Shown here: piece by piece, positions 1 to 11,569 of the stretch | Position numbering within the stretch: position 1 is the stretch's first letter | How the letters are laid out: the number at the start of each line of letters is the position of its first letter | Assembly (NCBI GenBank): GCA_022419385.1 | Contig: JAJUBI010000004.1 | Location: forward strand, 3,391,286-3,455,285 | DNA from: Paraconiothyrium sp. Pb-2020 | Lineage: Eukaryota > Ascomycota > Dothideomycetes > Pleosporales > Didymosphaeriaceae | Direction of reading: 5' to 3' | DNA length: 64,000 bases | Notes under the pieces: model-generated | What the model was told of the DNA's origin: nothing | Databases searched by the model: none | Seen by the model: only the letters and a program-made list of their open reading frames with translations | Position numbers and translations under genes: made by a program

Positions 1-94
1 CGTGCTAAAAGTCCATCATCACATCAACTTCTTCGCTCTACCTATCAGCCAATCATACAATTCCAAATTATCGAGTCTTTGAGATATATTCAAC

Positions 95-559
95 ATGCAG
101 TTCCTCACCGCCGCAACCCTGTTCGCTGCCGCAGCCTTCGCGGCACCCGCACCGCAAACCACAGACTGCCCCAACCCAGCACACTGTGGCGGCTCTGCTC
201 CGGACCCATCCACCTACGAGAACACCAACGTCAGCGACTTCTACCTGCGCAAGAACCCAGGCATCCAGAATGCCGGCTTTACGCTCTCCGGCAACAACGG
301 AACAGTCAAGTGCGAGATCGGCGCCGTCGAGAGCCTTCCCTCCGAGGTCCAGATTTGCGGTGACAGCAAGTACCGCTTCGGACTGATTGAGGCGACAAGC
401 GAGGGTGCAGAAGTTGGTCTCAGGATATATCATGAGACGAGCCAATTTGCTGGAAAGACCGGCGAGGGTGATGTACCGACATATTGCCACGCTGGTGGTA
501 ACGGAGCGGATGACTTCGTCTGCCAGCAGGTCAACGCTCTTACGATCGTCATCAACTAA
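95..559 (+). CDS. Alt a 1-like secreted protein (AA1-like domain)
   Basis: A single exon encodes 154 residues. The first 16-17 residues (MQFLTAATLFAAAAFA) are a signal peptide, so the protein is secreted. The mature part resembles the Alt a 1 beta-barrel family of Pleosporales: it has the VSDFYLRK segment near residue 46, a central Gly/Asn-rich strand region, and the C-terminal YCHAGGNG..DFVC signature near residues 129-142. There are six cysteines (two near the N-terminus, KC, IC, YC and VC). Length fits the family (about 150-160). Alt a 1-type proteins are abundant, often spore-associated, and some bind plant defence proteins; which role applies here cannot be read from sequence. The start is the first ATG after the left edge and directly precedes the signal peptide. 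Confidence 0.85.
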   Translation: MQFLTAATLFAAAAFAAPAPQTTDCPNPAHCGGSAPDPSTYENTNVSDFYLRKNPGIQNAGFTLSGNNGTVKCEIGAVESLPSEVQICGDSKYRFGLIEATSEGAEVGLRIYHETSQFAGKTGEGDVPTYCHAGGNGADDFVCQQVNALTIVIN

Positions 560-1020
560 ATGTGAAATGTAAGGAATGAGAGCGAGTAAACACTGGCATA
601 CCCAATAGAATTACTCACTGCCATACATAATAAATAATGTATCCTGTCATGCTGGCTCTTGTTGCTATTTGAGGTGAAGCGATCGTATGCATACCATGGC
701 TCTCATTCTTGATCCGAAATCGGCACACCCATTCAATGCTCTATGGAGCAAGCTCTTGGATCATTTAGTGCGGCTAGGAGGGACTAATTCCTTAGAGGAT
801 CCGCCTCTAGACAGGACTGCCTGCCATGACCTCGTACAATCTTCGAGAGGGATCGTGGCCGTGACCGTGACCAATTCTTTTGCAGTCAGACAGGTACCTC
901 GAAGACACCATGAACAGGACTCGGGTCGTTTACTCTGGTCATGAGCTGTTGTTCCGTGAAAGTGACATACTATGTTCACTGTGGTGACAAGTGGTCTAGG
1001 ATTGTTGGGATAGGCATGTC
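560..1020. other. intergenic, convergent 3' ends
   Basis: This stretch lies between the 3' ends of the Alt a 1-like gene and the MFAP1-type gene. It holds AT-rich 3' flank with AATAAA-like stretches near 628-635. I see no gene in it. Confidence 0.6.
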
Positions 1021-2255
1021 TCAATCTCGGTCGTCAACCCTGGGACGTTTGCTTTCTCTGTTGGTGTCCTCGCCGAACCGTTCTCTCTCGCCTAATGGTC
1101 GTGCGTTCGCTCCTGTTGCGCCTTCGTCCCGATCTTTACCGCCGTAACCGTCTGACCGAAAGCGCTCATCCACACCGTACTCGCCATTGTTCTTCGGTCT
1201 TCTGCTGTCACCAAAGTCACCCCATTTGCCCGTGTCCTCGGACTTCATATCTCTGTATCTCGTCCTGCCCTTCTTGCCCAGTTTTGTCATATCTCGAATT
1301 TGCATGTACTCGGGGAGGACTTGACGATCTGTCTGATCCTCAAACCTTGCACCCATGAGATTTCGCTTATCGAGACCCAGCTCTGCGAGGTCTTCTTGGA
1401 AGAATGCACCCTTGTGAAAGTACTTCTGCATAAACTGCATTTGTCCTCGGTCCCCGCGCTCTTCCTTTTGTTTCTCGAGAAACTCGCGATCCTCGGCGTC
1501 GCGTTCTGCTTCGGTAAGATTCCGCCGCCGTTCGATCTCCGCGCGTTCTGCTTCGGCCTCTTCGATGGCAAGACGCTCGCGCTTGATGCGCTTAAATTCG
1601 CGCAATCTCCAGGCAGCGTATTCAGCTTCGGGGTCTAGATTGTCGGTATCGTCGACAGCATTGATATCGGCCTCTTCCACATCGTCATCCCAGTCCTTTT
1701 TGCCGGCTGCCTTTGCTGCTGCACGCTGCTCGATCTGTTCCTGAACGAGCGCCTTCGTCTGCTCTTGCCTTCGCTGCTCCTCTTCTGCTGCCACTTCTTC
1801 TGCTGTCTTGACGGGTGCAGCTACCTTGTCGCGCTGGCCTTTTTTTAAAAGACGGGTCGTAGCAACTTTTTCGGTGCCTCTTCCTCGCTACTTGACTCTT
1901 CTTCTGAGCTATCTTCTGAGCTGCCACTTTCGCTACCGCTGCCGCTACCGCTCCCGTCACCTTCCTCTTTCCCCTCTCCCTCACTTTCCGTTTCGAACTC
2001 GTCCTCCAGATGCTTGAGATCCTCCACTGGCTTTTTCCGCGCGGCTAATTGTGCTTTGAGGGCAGATTTAGGAAACGAAGAGGCTAAAGGAGCTGGTTTC
2101 GGTTTCACGAACGGCTTCGGTTTCGCCTCTTCGTGTTCCGATTCGGATTCATCGCTACTTTCGCGTTCTTCAACTTCGGCAACGGCGGGCTTTCCAGCGA
2201 AGTGGCGTGTGCGCACAGGTTGCGCCGTAAGCTTCTTTGGTCTCGGCGGCGGCAT
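1021..2255 (-). CDS. MFAP1-type spliceosome protein, frameshifted near 1840-1850
   Basis: Two abutting minus-strand frames together give a protein of about 410 residues that matches microfibrillar-associated protein 1, a component of the spliceosomal B complex. The first part (2255 down to about 1847) has the MPPPRPKK start, Ser/Glu/Asp-rich acidic repeats, and ends at PKKLLRPVF. The second part (to 1021) is the conserved Glu/Arg/Lys-rich helical domain, followed by FMQKYFHKGAFFQ and a basic tail ending SKRPRVDDRD. The MFAP1 family runs straight through LLxPVF into a KKGQRDKV-like segment. Here a stop follows LRPVF, and the next frame opens one base away, inside a run of four T and seven A (minus strand). 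One inserted base would restore the frame. No intron of usable length fits. The gene is probably essential, so a homopolymer sequencing or assembly error is the simplest reading. Confidence 0.85.
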
Positions 2256-3931
2256 CGCTGTTGCCGAAAGGCAAAATGGGTGGGTTGGAGGGACAATTTC
2301 CTGGGAGTAAACGGTGTCAAAAGTTCACAGGCGCGCACGCGAGATGCCCGCGGTTCAACTAGCGCCTTGGCGATACCGGTCGTGAACTCCGCTTTTAATA
2401 CCTAGGTACCCTCTACACCAATGCAGTGCCGACCCGCGGCCTGTCACTCAACGTTTCATAAAGGTATGTGATCTCAGTGTGTGCCTTGTGATGTCGCTCG
2501 TCAGCTTATCATCGCGATAAGTGTCACGAGAATGGAGCCATCTGATTGCAGCGAGGCGAAGTGATGCAGTAATGGGCGTATAGGTTCACCTAAACGAAGA
2601 CGCATCGCATACGTATGGTAACCTTGGCTTGAGACAGCATTAAAGCTTTTTAAGTATACCATACATATGTTTACAGATCACATTGTGATTCTCACGAATA
2701 TTGACATTTCGAATTGCGCGCGAATGAAGTGCAGCCACCATCACCCACAACGTCAATGTGAAGTATCGAAATCAAGGTATTAATTAATGAAATGTCTTGC
2801 TCGGATGCGTTGGAAGTCGTTCATACTAATTGAAAGTGGAATGAGAGCATATGTCGGTGCATCAGATGTCGCCTACGGTCACCATAGTCAACCACAGAGT
2901 AGTAGCACAAGCAGCGAAGGATATGAGAAGATGTACACCGCTGAGATGTACATTATACAGATCGCGGCTACGATAATGATGGGTTCTAGTGCTGCTTCTG
3001 CTCTTGCCTGGAGACGTGTTTGTAAGTACATAGTACTCGGTTGGTAATTGTGATCCCGTAGTGATAGACATCTGGAGGAAAGTGTCATCATACGTTACAT
3101 ATGTATGATTCGTCCACGACAAGTTTGCATTCATATGCTCAAAGAATACAGTTTGCTAATAAGGAGAATTTTATTTAAACAGGGCTGATATGGGCAGCGG
3201 AGACACCACTGGCCTGCACAAAGATTCATGTACGCTGGTGGTGGTGATGGTTTTCTTTATTGACGGTGTTGAACAAGGCGCGCAAGTACGTGCAAGCGAC
3301 ACTTTTTCAGCATGCTGGCAAGCACGCAATAAAGGTTTCAAGGCAAGACAAACACCAAAGATGCATGGCGAACCTCTCTCTCGAGGACATTATACGCTTA
3401 AGTAAAGGTGCCAGGCACGTCGATTCCGTGTGTCGTTTGCGAATGGTTGCAAATCTGGAGGCCAATATTGCTGCTCCGCTCTTGTCTCGAAGACTTTTAT
3501 TGGCATGCAACAATCTTGACGTATCCATACCAGATGCGTTCCATGAGAAGATGAAATGTAAGCAACCATGGTGGGAAGACAGCTATCAACGCACATCAAG
3601 AAATAATGCGTGGATGAAGCAATGATCGTAATCATATAACGATGGCTATGACCATACGTAATCATCATCTCATCAGTCCTCCCGAAGCGCGTCTGAATGC
3701 ATCAACCTCCACGAGCTCGCTTCCCTGAATCGCTCGTTCATGATCATTGCGATGTGTTTCTCGAGTCTCGCCAGTGACGCTCAATCTTCCCATGAAACCG
3801 TTGTGCAAACTGTGTAGAGTAATTACTTCCGAATAGCTTACTGTAACGCAAGTCTGTCGCGGGCCCGTGCTAATCACACTATCTAAAGTATTTTATCAGA
3901 ATGGTTGACATAAATGTTAATCCAGATTGGC
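2256..3931. other. intergenic, no supported gene
   Basis: The right-hand part is the upstream region of no clear gene; the left edge is the promoter side of the MFAP1-type gene. Several short frames (for example 3260-3625 on the plus strand) have no recognisable motif or splice pattern. An alternative second exon of the next gene may occupy 3665-3869. Confidence 0.5.
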
Positions 3932-4165
3932 TTACATGCAGTCAAGGAAGGTGTTCTCCCTCAAGCAGCAGGCACGGTAGTTTTTGATAATCGGGTGTTT
4001 GCAATCCTTCTTGATCCAGACGCCCATGCTTTCCCCCATGCAACAATGATATGAAATGTCCCAATTGACCTCTTTCTTTGGAGGAGGGCCGCCGTCTTCG
4101 TTCCAACACTTGCAAGCCATAGCTGTTGTAGTGAAGAGGAAGATGGTGAGGCTGTGAAACTGCAT
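3932..4165 (-). CDS. small secreted cysteine-rich protein (effector-like)
   Basis: This codes for 77 residues. The first 17 (MQFHSLTIFLFTTTAMA) form a signal peptide. The mature part of about 60 residues has eight cysteines (CKC, HCC, DC, ACC, DC), enough for four disulfide bonds, which is typical of small secreted fungal effector candidates or antimicrobial-like proteins. I do not recognise the family. The stop overlaps a strong splice donor: the last codons read TGC ATG TAA GCC, containing GTAAGC. An intron 3870-3935 (66 bases, ending TTAG) would instead join the frame to an exon 3665-3869 and give 144 residues with a poorly cysteine-containing tail. I keep the shorter form because all paired cysteines are in it, but the spliced form is possible. 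Confidence 0.6.
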   Translation of the reverse strand: MQFHSLTIFLFTTTAMACKCWNEDGGPPPKKEVNWDISYHCCMGESMGVWIKKDCKHPIIKNYRACCLRENTFLDCM

Positions 4166-5487
4166 AGTGGATGCTTATGACTGTTGAAGTAACTGTGGTT
4201 AAGGTATACGGTATTGTTGTTTGTGAAAGGTGTTTTTGTCAATCTCTGCAGGAGAAGGAGTCACTCTTATATGTGTACTGATTGCAGCGCTTTGGTAGCG
4301 ATGTAATACGCCATTGACTCGCGGCGATAGTCCGCGTTACAACGAGCGGTGGCCCCAGTGACTACAACAGTCAGTAAATTGAGGTAGGGCAAAATCGATA
4401 GTACTACCGTTCTTCGTGCACAGCTCACATAATGCGCAATTCTTGTTGATACTGTCCACTTACTAGACCGTGCACGACGAACAGTAGTACCGTCAAATTT
4501 CCTCTGCTGTTGATATACCTAGTGGTGTAAGCGCTAGTGCGATGCCTGACATGCTCTTGTAGCCCTAACTGTGAATTAGAAATGACTAGTACGCAGCGAC
4601 CACCGCAAGTGGCACGACAAGTGGTGGGCTGGATGAGCAGAGTAGAACTGGCGACTGCCTCAGCTTCTAGCTCACGATCATGCGGCATGACTATCAGCAT
4701 ACATATTGGAGGCGATACTGCTGATGACTAAGTGGAGCCGGAATTGCCTGGTGCTGTGCATGTAAGCGTGATCGCTCATATTGTTGGGCTTGAGGAGATA
4801 AGGCAGCAGCATGTATGCTAGAAGCAGCCAGTCGTTAAAAGTCTCGAGCCATATTACCTACGCAATACTGAACTATTGTCACGAGGTATAGGTGCGCGTG
4901 CGATGGACATGGTAGTGTTCACATTGTAGCTGCCTCCTTGCGTGCTTGGTTGGGTACGTTGGATCCTTCTGCACATATGAGGTTGATGGCGTGCACCACT
5001 CCGAGGCCTTGTGCAGGTTGACAAACAAGTGTGACCCGGAGTGTGGATTCGATCCTCTCGACGTATATAAAGAGAAGTCAATGGGAGCCTTCAAAGATGC
5101 CTACGCTGGTCGTTGCGAAGGCATGGCCCCGCAAAACGGCTTAGCGTCTGGGCCCCGCCATGCTAACGATGATTGGTTGAAGGCATCTAGCCCCACCTTT
5201 CGGCCACTCATCTACCACGGTTACCACGGTTGCCAGGTACAACATCAAGGCATGCTGGCACAGCGCAGTGCTGCAATGCGCACTCATGATAGAGAAATGA
5301 GCCCAAGGCCACTTCCCTCGGCTCCGCACCGTGAGCTGCCACTCAATGCAGACATTAAAAACGCCCGGCACGAGGTCGAAACCGCGCTAACCTGCCACGT
5401 CAATGGCGGTGTGGAACCCGTGGCGAGTATATGTGAGTCGCGTCCCTGTATGTATCGCGGGACAACATCTGAATCCTTGAACACATC
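4166..5487. other. intergenic, no supported gene; TATA-like box at 5064-5071
   Basis: This is the space between a minus-strand small secreted gene and the plus-strand gene at 5488. TATATAAA lies at 5064-5071, about 420 bases before the next start codon. A 181-codon frame (4946-5491) crosses it, but it shows no domain or codon pattern I trust. Nothing else is supported. Confidence 0.5.
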
Positions 5488-6651
5488 ATGAGCAACCGAC
5501 GACCATCCGTTTTAGGATCGCTTTTCGGCTCCAAGTCCTTCAAAGATGTCACCCAAGCTGCTAAACAAGTTCCTCCACTCGTTAAAACCGTGCAGGCGGT
5601 CGAAGGCATCTTCCAGGCCGGAGAGCTAATGTATAACGCGAATGAGACAGCTGGAAATCTCAACGAGTTCATACCCAAGGCTTCAAAGATTGTGGATCGC
5701 ATCGAGGCCTTCGTTCCGTCCATGCAGGTCATGGGACGCTCGTTTTGCGACACAGTCAGGATCTTCAGTACCTTCAACACTATCGCTACTACCGTAGGCA
5801 TAGGCGCAAATGTGGTTTTGACATACCAGGGCGTTCAAGCTTTGCACCTCGTCGCGGCACACCTCAAAGACATGTCCACAGCACTTGCCGCGCAGACAGC
5901 CCTACTAGCACAGAAGGATTTTCCGCAGTACGTCTACGATCTGATCCGCGAAAGGCTGGGCCAAACATCCGATGATCCAGCCTACGAGCATTGGTTCTTC
6001 CTTTATCACCCCGATAATGATTGGTACCCCAAATTCTATCATCTTCTAGAGGGAAAACCCTTAGGTCCTGCGTTCTGCGGTTACACGAATCAAATCGACA
6101 CGGCATTCAGTTTCATGGTTGCAGCACGACAATACGTCAATACAGAGAGGGAACGACGGGCGAAGAAGCAAGGACGCAAAGCTCGTCCCGTCATGCTTCA
6201 TCTTCTTGTTCCCGCCTACCAGCCGATTGTTATCGTGGAAGCGCTCAAGATCCCGGAAGAGATCGGCGATTTCGCCATAGAAGGACGAGTGAACAGCAAT
6301 AAGCCCTTTGTTTGGATGAACTTGCCCGAGGAGCAAAGGAGTTACGTCGTTGACATCGGACACTGGGTTCCACCTACGCCAGGCTGGTGGGAGTTCGCAA
6401 TGTCCAAGCTGGGGTTGGCGGAGCAACCTCTTCAGTTGAAGGAAGCGAGGGTACTGGGACAAGGTCAGCATCCCATGGACAGTCAACAGCTGTTGGAGGA
6501 CACTTCTACAGTACAAAACGAAGCAGAGGCTGAGGGAGCTACCGACACGAAAAGCGCTCTAGGACCTGCAGATCGTGGAAAAGATGGCGCTCAGCGTCGG
6601 AAGAATGCCACACCTTTACACCAGCGGCGCCGGAGACACACTAAGAAGTAG
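5488..6651 (+). CDS. unknown fungal protein with helical N-terminal region
   Basis: An uninterrupted frame of 387 residues. I do not recognise the family. Residues 1-150 look like a chain of amphipathic helices, and a Gly/Ala/Val-rich stretch near residues 95-115 (FNTIATTVGIGANVVLTYQG) could insert into a membrane. Residues 165-300 appear to be a globular domain with aromatic-rich segments (EHWFFLYHPDNDWYPKFYHL; GHWVPPTPGWWEFAM). The last about 60 residues are polar, ending in a basic tail (QRRRRHTKK) that could be a nuclear signal. The start is the only ATG just before the helical part. A membrane-active or signalling role is possible, but no function is claimed. Confidence 0.7.
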   Translation: MSNRRPSVLGSLFGSKSFKDVTQAAKQVPPLVKTVQAVEGIFQAGELMYNANETAGNLNEFIPKASKIVDRIEAFVPSMQVMGRSFCDTVRIFSTFNTIATTVGIGANVVLTYQGVQALHLVAAHLKDMSTALAAQTALLAQKDFPQYVYDLIRERLGQTSDDPAYEHWFFLYHPDNDWYPKFYHLLEGKPLGPAFCGYTNQIDTAFSFMVAARQYVNTERERRAKKQGRKARPVMLHLLVPAYQPIVIVEALKIPEEIGDFAIEGRVNSNKPFVWMNLPEEQRSYVVDIGHWVPPTPGWWEFAMSKLGLAEQPLQLKEARVLGQGQHPMDSQQLLEDTSTVQNEAEAEGATDTKSALGPADRGKDGAQRRKNATPLHQRRRRHTKK

Positions 6652-7799
6652 CAGTAGCGATTCCACGGCGAACATGACCGTAGAAGTTAGCAATTGGTTT
6701 TTTCATACAGAGGATGGCGATGGCTTCGAAAGCCGTTAACATGACACCATCCGTCACCAGGAAGATACCCACACAAGAAAGAGCTTCGGAGCACCATAAA
6801 CATGTACTCATAGAGCCCCACTTACATCCCAGCACTTTGTTCAGAGCGTACTCAGTATATGACGTATGAAGCAGAGAAAGCGACTGGTTTGCTTGAAGCT
6901 GGCCTCACGCGAAACTGCGTGAACCAGTTCAGCAACAGTCACAGCTCTTGTCCCTTTTCCGCCAATACAATTAGAGATATCCAGCTATACAGTAAAGGGA
7001 GCATGCGTCACCGTACCACGATGGTGTGATTCGGCTCCTTCAGACAAATTACATGGCGCTTGTCCCCTTTTCCAATGGCAATCTTCTCAGTCTTCTCCAA
7101 TGCCTAGCAATATCGCCAGTGTACTCTTACGGCGGAACGCCTCTGGTATAGGCTGGCAAACGATGATATCCCTTGGGGTTTCCTTGAACCAACTCGTTTA
7201 GAGGTTTGATCACTCACCTACGAGCATCTTGTAGTGTGCGACTGTCGACGCCGCACCGCAACCCAAGCTTGAGCGTGCTGAACGCAGTGTCGCGCTTTCG
7301 AAGCAATCATAGATACCACGCCAAGGTTTATTGCACGAGGAAGTCTTCGTTCATTGAGAATACCTGCTTTCTTCGAACAGGTAGTGGCAAACTTGATTTT
7401 GGGGCGGGAACGGCTCAGGATCCGATAGAAGTTGAGGGTGGCGGCTATCGCACAAAGGTGCAATAACCGCCACAAACAGGTCAAAGGCCCCGCGATAACC
7501 TCACCGATCAAGCTATAGGAACATTGCCGCAACCCTATCGTGTGACAAGTCCGCTTCCAGGAGCCGCCTACGGGCAATGCATGCCAAAGACTCGATCCGC
7601 TCTCAGTGTGAAGTGGCTAGACTGATTACTAGTGCTGACAACAATTGAAGGCAATATGTATGCGCGACTATAGACCTTAAGGCAAATTAGGATTGAATCA
7701 GACCATCACTACTCCGCCATCAGCCTTGCACTCGTTCCCACGCTTTTGTCTAGACAACGTTAGTCAATCTTCTTTGTTTTTCTACCACACAACAACAAG
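6652..7799. other. intergenic, upstream region of the catabolic cluster
   Basis: No supported gene. Short overlapping frames on both strands around 7206-7577 lack motifs. The last about 100 bases, with pyrimidine-rich tracts and CACACAACAACAAG before the ATG at 7800, look like a fungal 5' untranslated leader. Confidence 0.5.
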
Positions 7800-9344
7800 A
7801 TGCCAGGAACAGTCACCGAAGGGGGCTGGAGGCGATTAGACGTGGCTGTCATCGGCGGCGGCATAGGAGGTCTTTCCGTGGCTATTGCGCTACGCCGCGC
7901 AGGCCACGACGTCACTATCTATGAGCGCAATGACTTCGCAGGAGAGGCTGGCGCATCGGTTTCATGTGCAGCAAATGGTACTCGCTGGTTACATGAATGG
8001 GATGTTGATGTCCAGAAGGGTGATCCAGTAGTATTGAAGAAGCTCATCAATCGCGACTGGAAGACTGGTGAGCCCGTTAGTGTTTACGATCTGGACGACT
8101 ATGAAGAGCGATGGGGCTATGTATACAACATGTTTCACAGGCAGTACATGCACAAGATGCTCTTGGAGTGTGCATTACAAGAGAAGGGATCTGGAACTCC
8201 AGCAAAGTTGCTAGTGAATCACCAAGTGAGTATTATTGAATCCAAATCACCACTTTACACAGTCATCGCATATTAATTCGCTATGTAGTGCCAACATATT
8301 GATCTCGAGTCCGGCCAAATTATCTTCACCAACGGTGTAAAGATTACCCATGACTTGATCATTGGAGCCGATGGTATTGGATCAGTAACGCGTAAAATCA
8401 TCGGCTTGAACCCAGAGAAGCGACCTGCAGAACAAAGCTGTCTACATGCCAACGTATTGTCCAAAGACGCAAGAAAGCTTGGCCTTGTTGACTACTCTCT
8501 CAACAGCGCATTAGAGTACTGGGGCGGTCAGGAAGGCAAGTGGGACAAGATTGTCCTTTCACCTTGCAATGGCGGCGAGCTGCTCTCTTACTACTGTTTC
8601 TTCCCTCGGTCAGAGGGCGACTACAACAACCACACCTGGGGTGGTGCCAATCGTCCTGTAGAGGAGCTCCTTGCGCCATATCCAGAACTCGACGCTCAAG
8701 TCAAAGCGCATCTTGCAATTGGTATTGAGGTTCAACCGTGGCGCCTTTGGGTACATCAGCCATACCCTTACGTTGTAAAGGGCAACGTCTGTTTGATCGG
8801 AGATGCCGGCCACCCTGTAACCTAACCCATCTTCCTATCAGCTGAGAGCTTTTGAACTAACTTAATCTTAGATGATGCCACATCAAAGTCAGGGTGCCTG
8901 TATGGCCATTGAAGATGCGGCTGCTATCGGTATTCTGTTTAATCGGGACTACTTTAAGGGAGATGTGAAAGAGTCCCTCGCTGTCTACCAGCAGATACGT
9001 CTGCCTCGTGCCACGAAGGTTCAGTCTTCCGCTGCGAAAGCCGCGTATAACATCAACGAGCGAATCGGTAAGCACACTCATCGTGCCTGCATAGTAACGC
9101 CAGGGGCTGACACTTACTTTCAGGCTTTTCAAGTAACACTAACATTGAAGGATACAAGGTAGAGGACGAAGCGAACAAGCTCACCATTGAGGAGATGAAT
9201 GGATACGACATGTATAAGGACATCGATGAGGCTTTCGCCGAGAGGCGAGGTGTCCCGTACACTGACAAGTACATCAGGGGCCTACCTATTGGTCTTAGGC
9301 TCTCGAATGGTGTCACAGTCGGAGAAAAGCAATCTAGGTTGTAG
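7800..9344 (+). CDS. class A FAD-dependent monooxygenase (salicylate hydroxylase-like)
   Basis: Four exons (7800-8225, 8289-8816, 8872-9067, 9124-9344) encode 456 residues. The FAD-binding GGGIGG lies at residues 19-24, GADGIGS at 168-174, and GDAGHP at 313-318. The last is completed across intron 2 by MMPHQSQGA, the classic flavin-binding end motif of aromatic-ring hydroxylases. These enzymes use NAD(P)H and O2 to hydroxylate phenols or phenolic acids, sometimes with loss of CO2 (salicylate to catechol). The substrate cannot be read directly. The neighbouring intradiol dioxygenase and decarboxylase suggest it makes the di- or trihydroxybenzene that is then ring-opened. No signal peptide is seen, so it is probably cytosolic. 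Confidence 0.88.
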
Positions 9345-10039
9345 ACAACAGTTTTAATGTAGCATTATAGAGCGTAAATCTTTTCTTTTTGTAAATCTTA
9401 TTCAGAAGATCAAATATCATCCCAAAACTTGGAAACTTTCGCTTTCTCACCGATCGCAGTCTAATCGTACCTCGATATGATGCTCCAGAGGATCTACAAA
9501 ACAGAACAACCTGATAGCTGCGGACTCTGAAACCTTCAAACTCATGTGAGTTAATCAAGTGCAAAATACTACACAACCTACAGTATGGTCGAAGAGAACT
9601 ACGATGTTAGTCCCCAAGGTGTCAGACAATTCGTTTCAGTGTAGGTGTTCACGTTTCATGTTATTGGTATAACAATGTCGACGCTCCACCGCACATATGT
9701 AGAGCTTAAAAAGCGACACCCGGTGGCCATACTCAAACGTCTTTTTTCTCGCATATGAGTCACGGTAATTGTCAATGGCCTGTGAACTCTACGAATAAAA
9801 TATGGATTTTAGCTTCGATAGAAGGTGAGCTCATGTACACTACTAGCGCGAAAGTCTGTACACACGGTTAGTTTTACACTAAACATACCTAGTTTGCCTC
9901 TCAATAAGTATAGATCGTGAAAGCTTATCTATGGGTTTCAACTGATCTAAGCGGTGCTATCCACCTTTCATAAGATACACACCTGAAACACTTGCACACT
10001 TCACTCTCAAAAGTGTTAAGAGCTTTGCATCATTATCTT
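9345..10039. other. intergenic between convergent cluster genes
   Basis: AT-rich sequence between the 3' ends of the FAD monooxygenase (plus) and the dioxygenase (minus). I see no gene or structured element. Confidence 0.6.
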
Positions 10040-11059
10040 CTATCCTATTAGCTTAGCTAGCTTGATATTGTATGTGAGCTCTAAAGATGCCTTATCGTTG
10101 CCCTGGAGAGATACAAAATCAACAACAAGGTCATCCTTCACTGCGAACACTGAATCATCCACAAGATATTTGCTGGTCTTGTCGAATATTTGTGTCGTCA
10201 AAGGAGTATACTTGTCACTCCCCGCCTGCGAATCATTTATTAGTTACTTTTGAAGTGTGCATCACCGTATTGATGTTACTTACAATGATGTGAATATGAG
10301 CCGGCCGGTAGGGGTGGCGGTCGAGAAGCTGCAGTAGCTCACCAGCCGGACCGTCATATGGTACAGGGTATGGGACAGGCCGCAAGCAGTACAGCCCATA
10401 ATACCCATTCTCGTCGGTCGTGAGCTTACCGCGCAGGTTGAATTCTGCTTGGTCCGGATCTTGTTGCTCGTAGAGACCGTTCGTGCTGCATTGCCAGATA
10501 TCAACCGTAATGCCCTTGAGTGGTTCATTGGTGGCAGCATCACGGATGACTCCGTGCATATACGTTACTTCGCCATCTTTTGGCATGGTTTTGATGATAG
10601 TTGAATCATTCTTGGTGGGTGGTGTATCGTGTCGGAAGAAAGGTCCTAGGATGGCTGTTTTCGTGGCTTCGTAGTCGGCGCCTACGAGCTGCTTGTTTGT
10701 GATCTCGTCAACAAGCCTGGGGAAAGTCAATTCAATAAATACAGGGGCCGACTAACTGTAATAACTTACGACTCGAGACCAATCACGTCGCACAATAGCT
10801 GGCCCTCGTTCCGTCTCTCGTTACTCATCTGACCTGCACGGTTGATCATGTTGACGCCCATCATCCACTCGTCGACTGTAAGGTCGACTTCGCGCGCAAA
10901 ATCATGAAGGTGCTGGATTAAGCTTCCGACAACTTGTGCGACCCGAGGGTTGGCTTTCGGTCCAGTAGCCTTGATGACATTCGTCGTGAAGTCTGGGTCA
11001 TATTGTGGCTTGGGCTTGCTGGCACCGTTGACCTTGTTGTTGCCGTTTATGTGAGACAT
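10040..11059 (-). CDS. intradiol ring-cleavage dioxygenase (hydroxyquinol/catechol 1,2-dioxygenase)
   Basis: Three exons (11059-10770, 10716-10284, 10225-10040) encode 302 residues. The N-terminal about 100 residues are the helical dimerisation region of hydroxyquinol/catechol dioxygenases. The catalytic domain has the non-haem Fe(III) ligands Tyr179 (NGLYE), Tyr213 (LRPVPY), His237 and His239 (RPAHIH). The last exon supplies the conserved end (TPLTTQIFDK, then VDDSVFAVKDDLVVDF), which confirms both introns. The enzyme opens hydroxyquinol to maleylacetate or catechol to muconate; family-level similarity does not settle which. It lies head to head with the CoA-transferase gene and next to the FAD monooxygenase, the expected order of use in ring hydroxylation and cleavage. 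Confidence 0.9.
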
Positions 11060-11569
11060 GCTGCCTTTTCCAGCGGAAAGGACTGTGACGATAGAGGGAG
11101 ATCAATTGAACAGTATTTGATTTGAACAAGCTCGCAAGTTCCGAGATTGTATCGAGCTCAAGCACCAAGTCTTCGTTACCCCGCAGTAGCTTCAACGCTG
11201 GCGTGATATGCTATAATACCCCTTGTACTAATTAGAAACTGGATCGTGATGATTGGATTCCTGGCTATTACAGAACGGCAAATGCGCCTGCATCGCCCGA
11301 GGAATCGGCGCGGATCACTCACGATGGGCGCAAGCGTACGTGGGCATCAGCCGATGCCACCAAGTGCCGCATCCGATGCCCCATCGGAACACCACCAAGC
11401 GGACCAAGACCCCCACACTTCAGAAACGATAGTACTCGAAACTACCTGTAATAGGTCTAGCCGGTACATCACCTCTCTGTCATGCGCGACGTCGCACAGA
11501 ACGATTTGGAGGCCAGCATTGCAGCGAAGGTTTCGAAGTGCGCAATTGAGTGTGAACTTGCGACGCAAC
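11060..11569. promoter_or_regulatory. shared promoter region, dioxygenase / CoA-transferase
   Basis: 510 bases separate the start codons of the divergent dioxygenase (minus) and CoA-transferase (plus) genes, so both promoters must lie here. The plus-strand frame stays open upstream of 11570, but this part has no family similarity. No specific operator was identified. Confidence 0.5.

Noticed and set aside
68..490. 140-codon minus-strand frame across the Alt a 1-like gene
   Set aside because: It is antisense to a clear secreted protein and has no motif of its own.
4946..5491. 181-codon plus frame with several cysteines
   Set aside because: No signal peptide, no domain, uneven composition; it overlaps the start of the next gene by chance.
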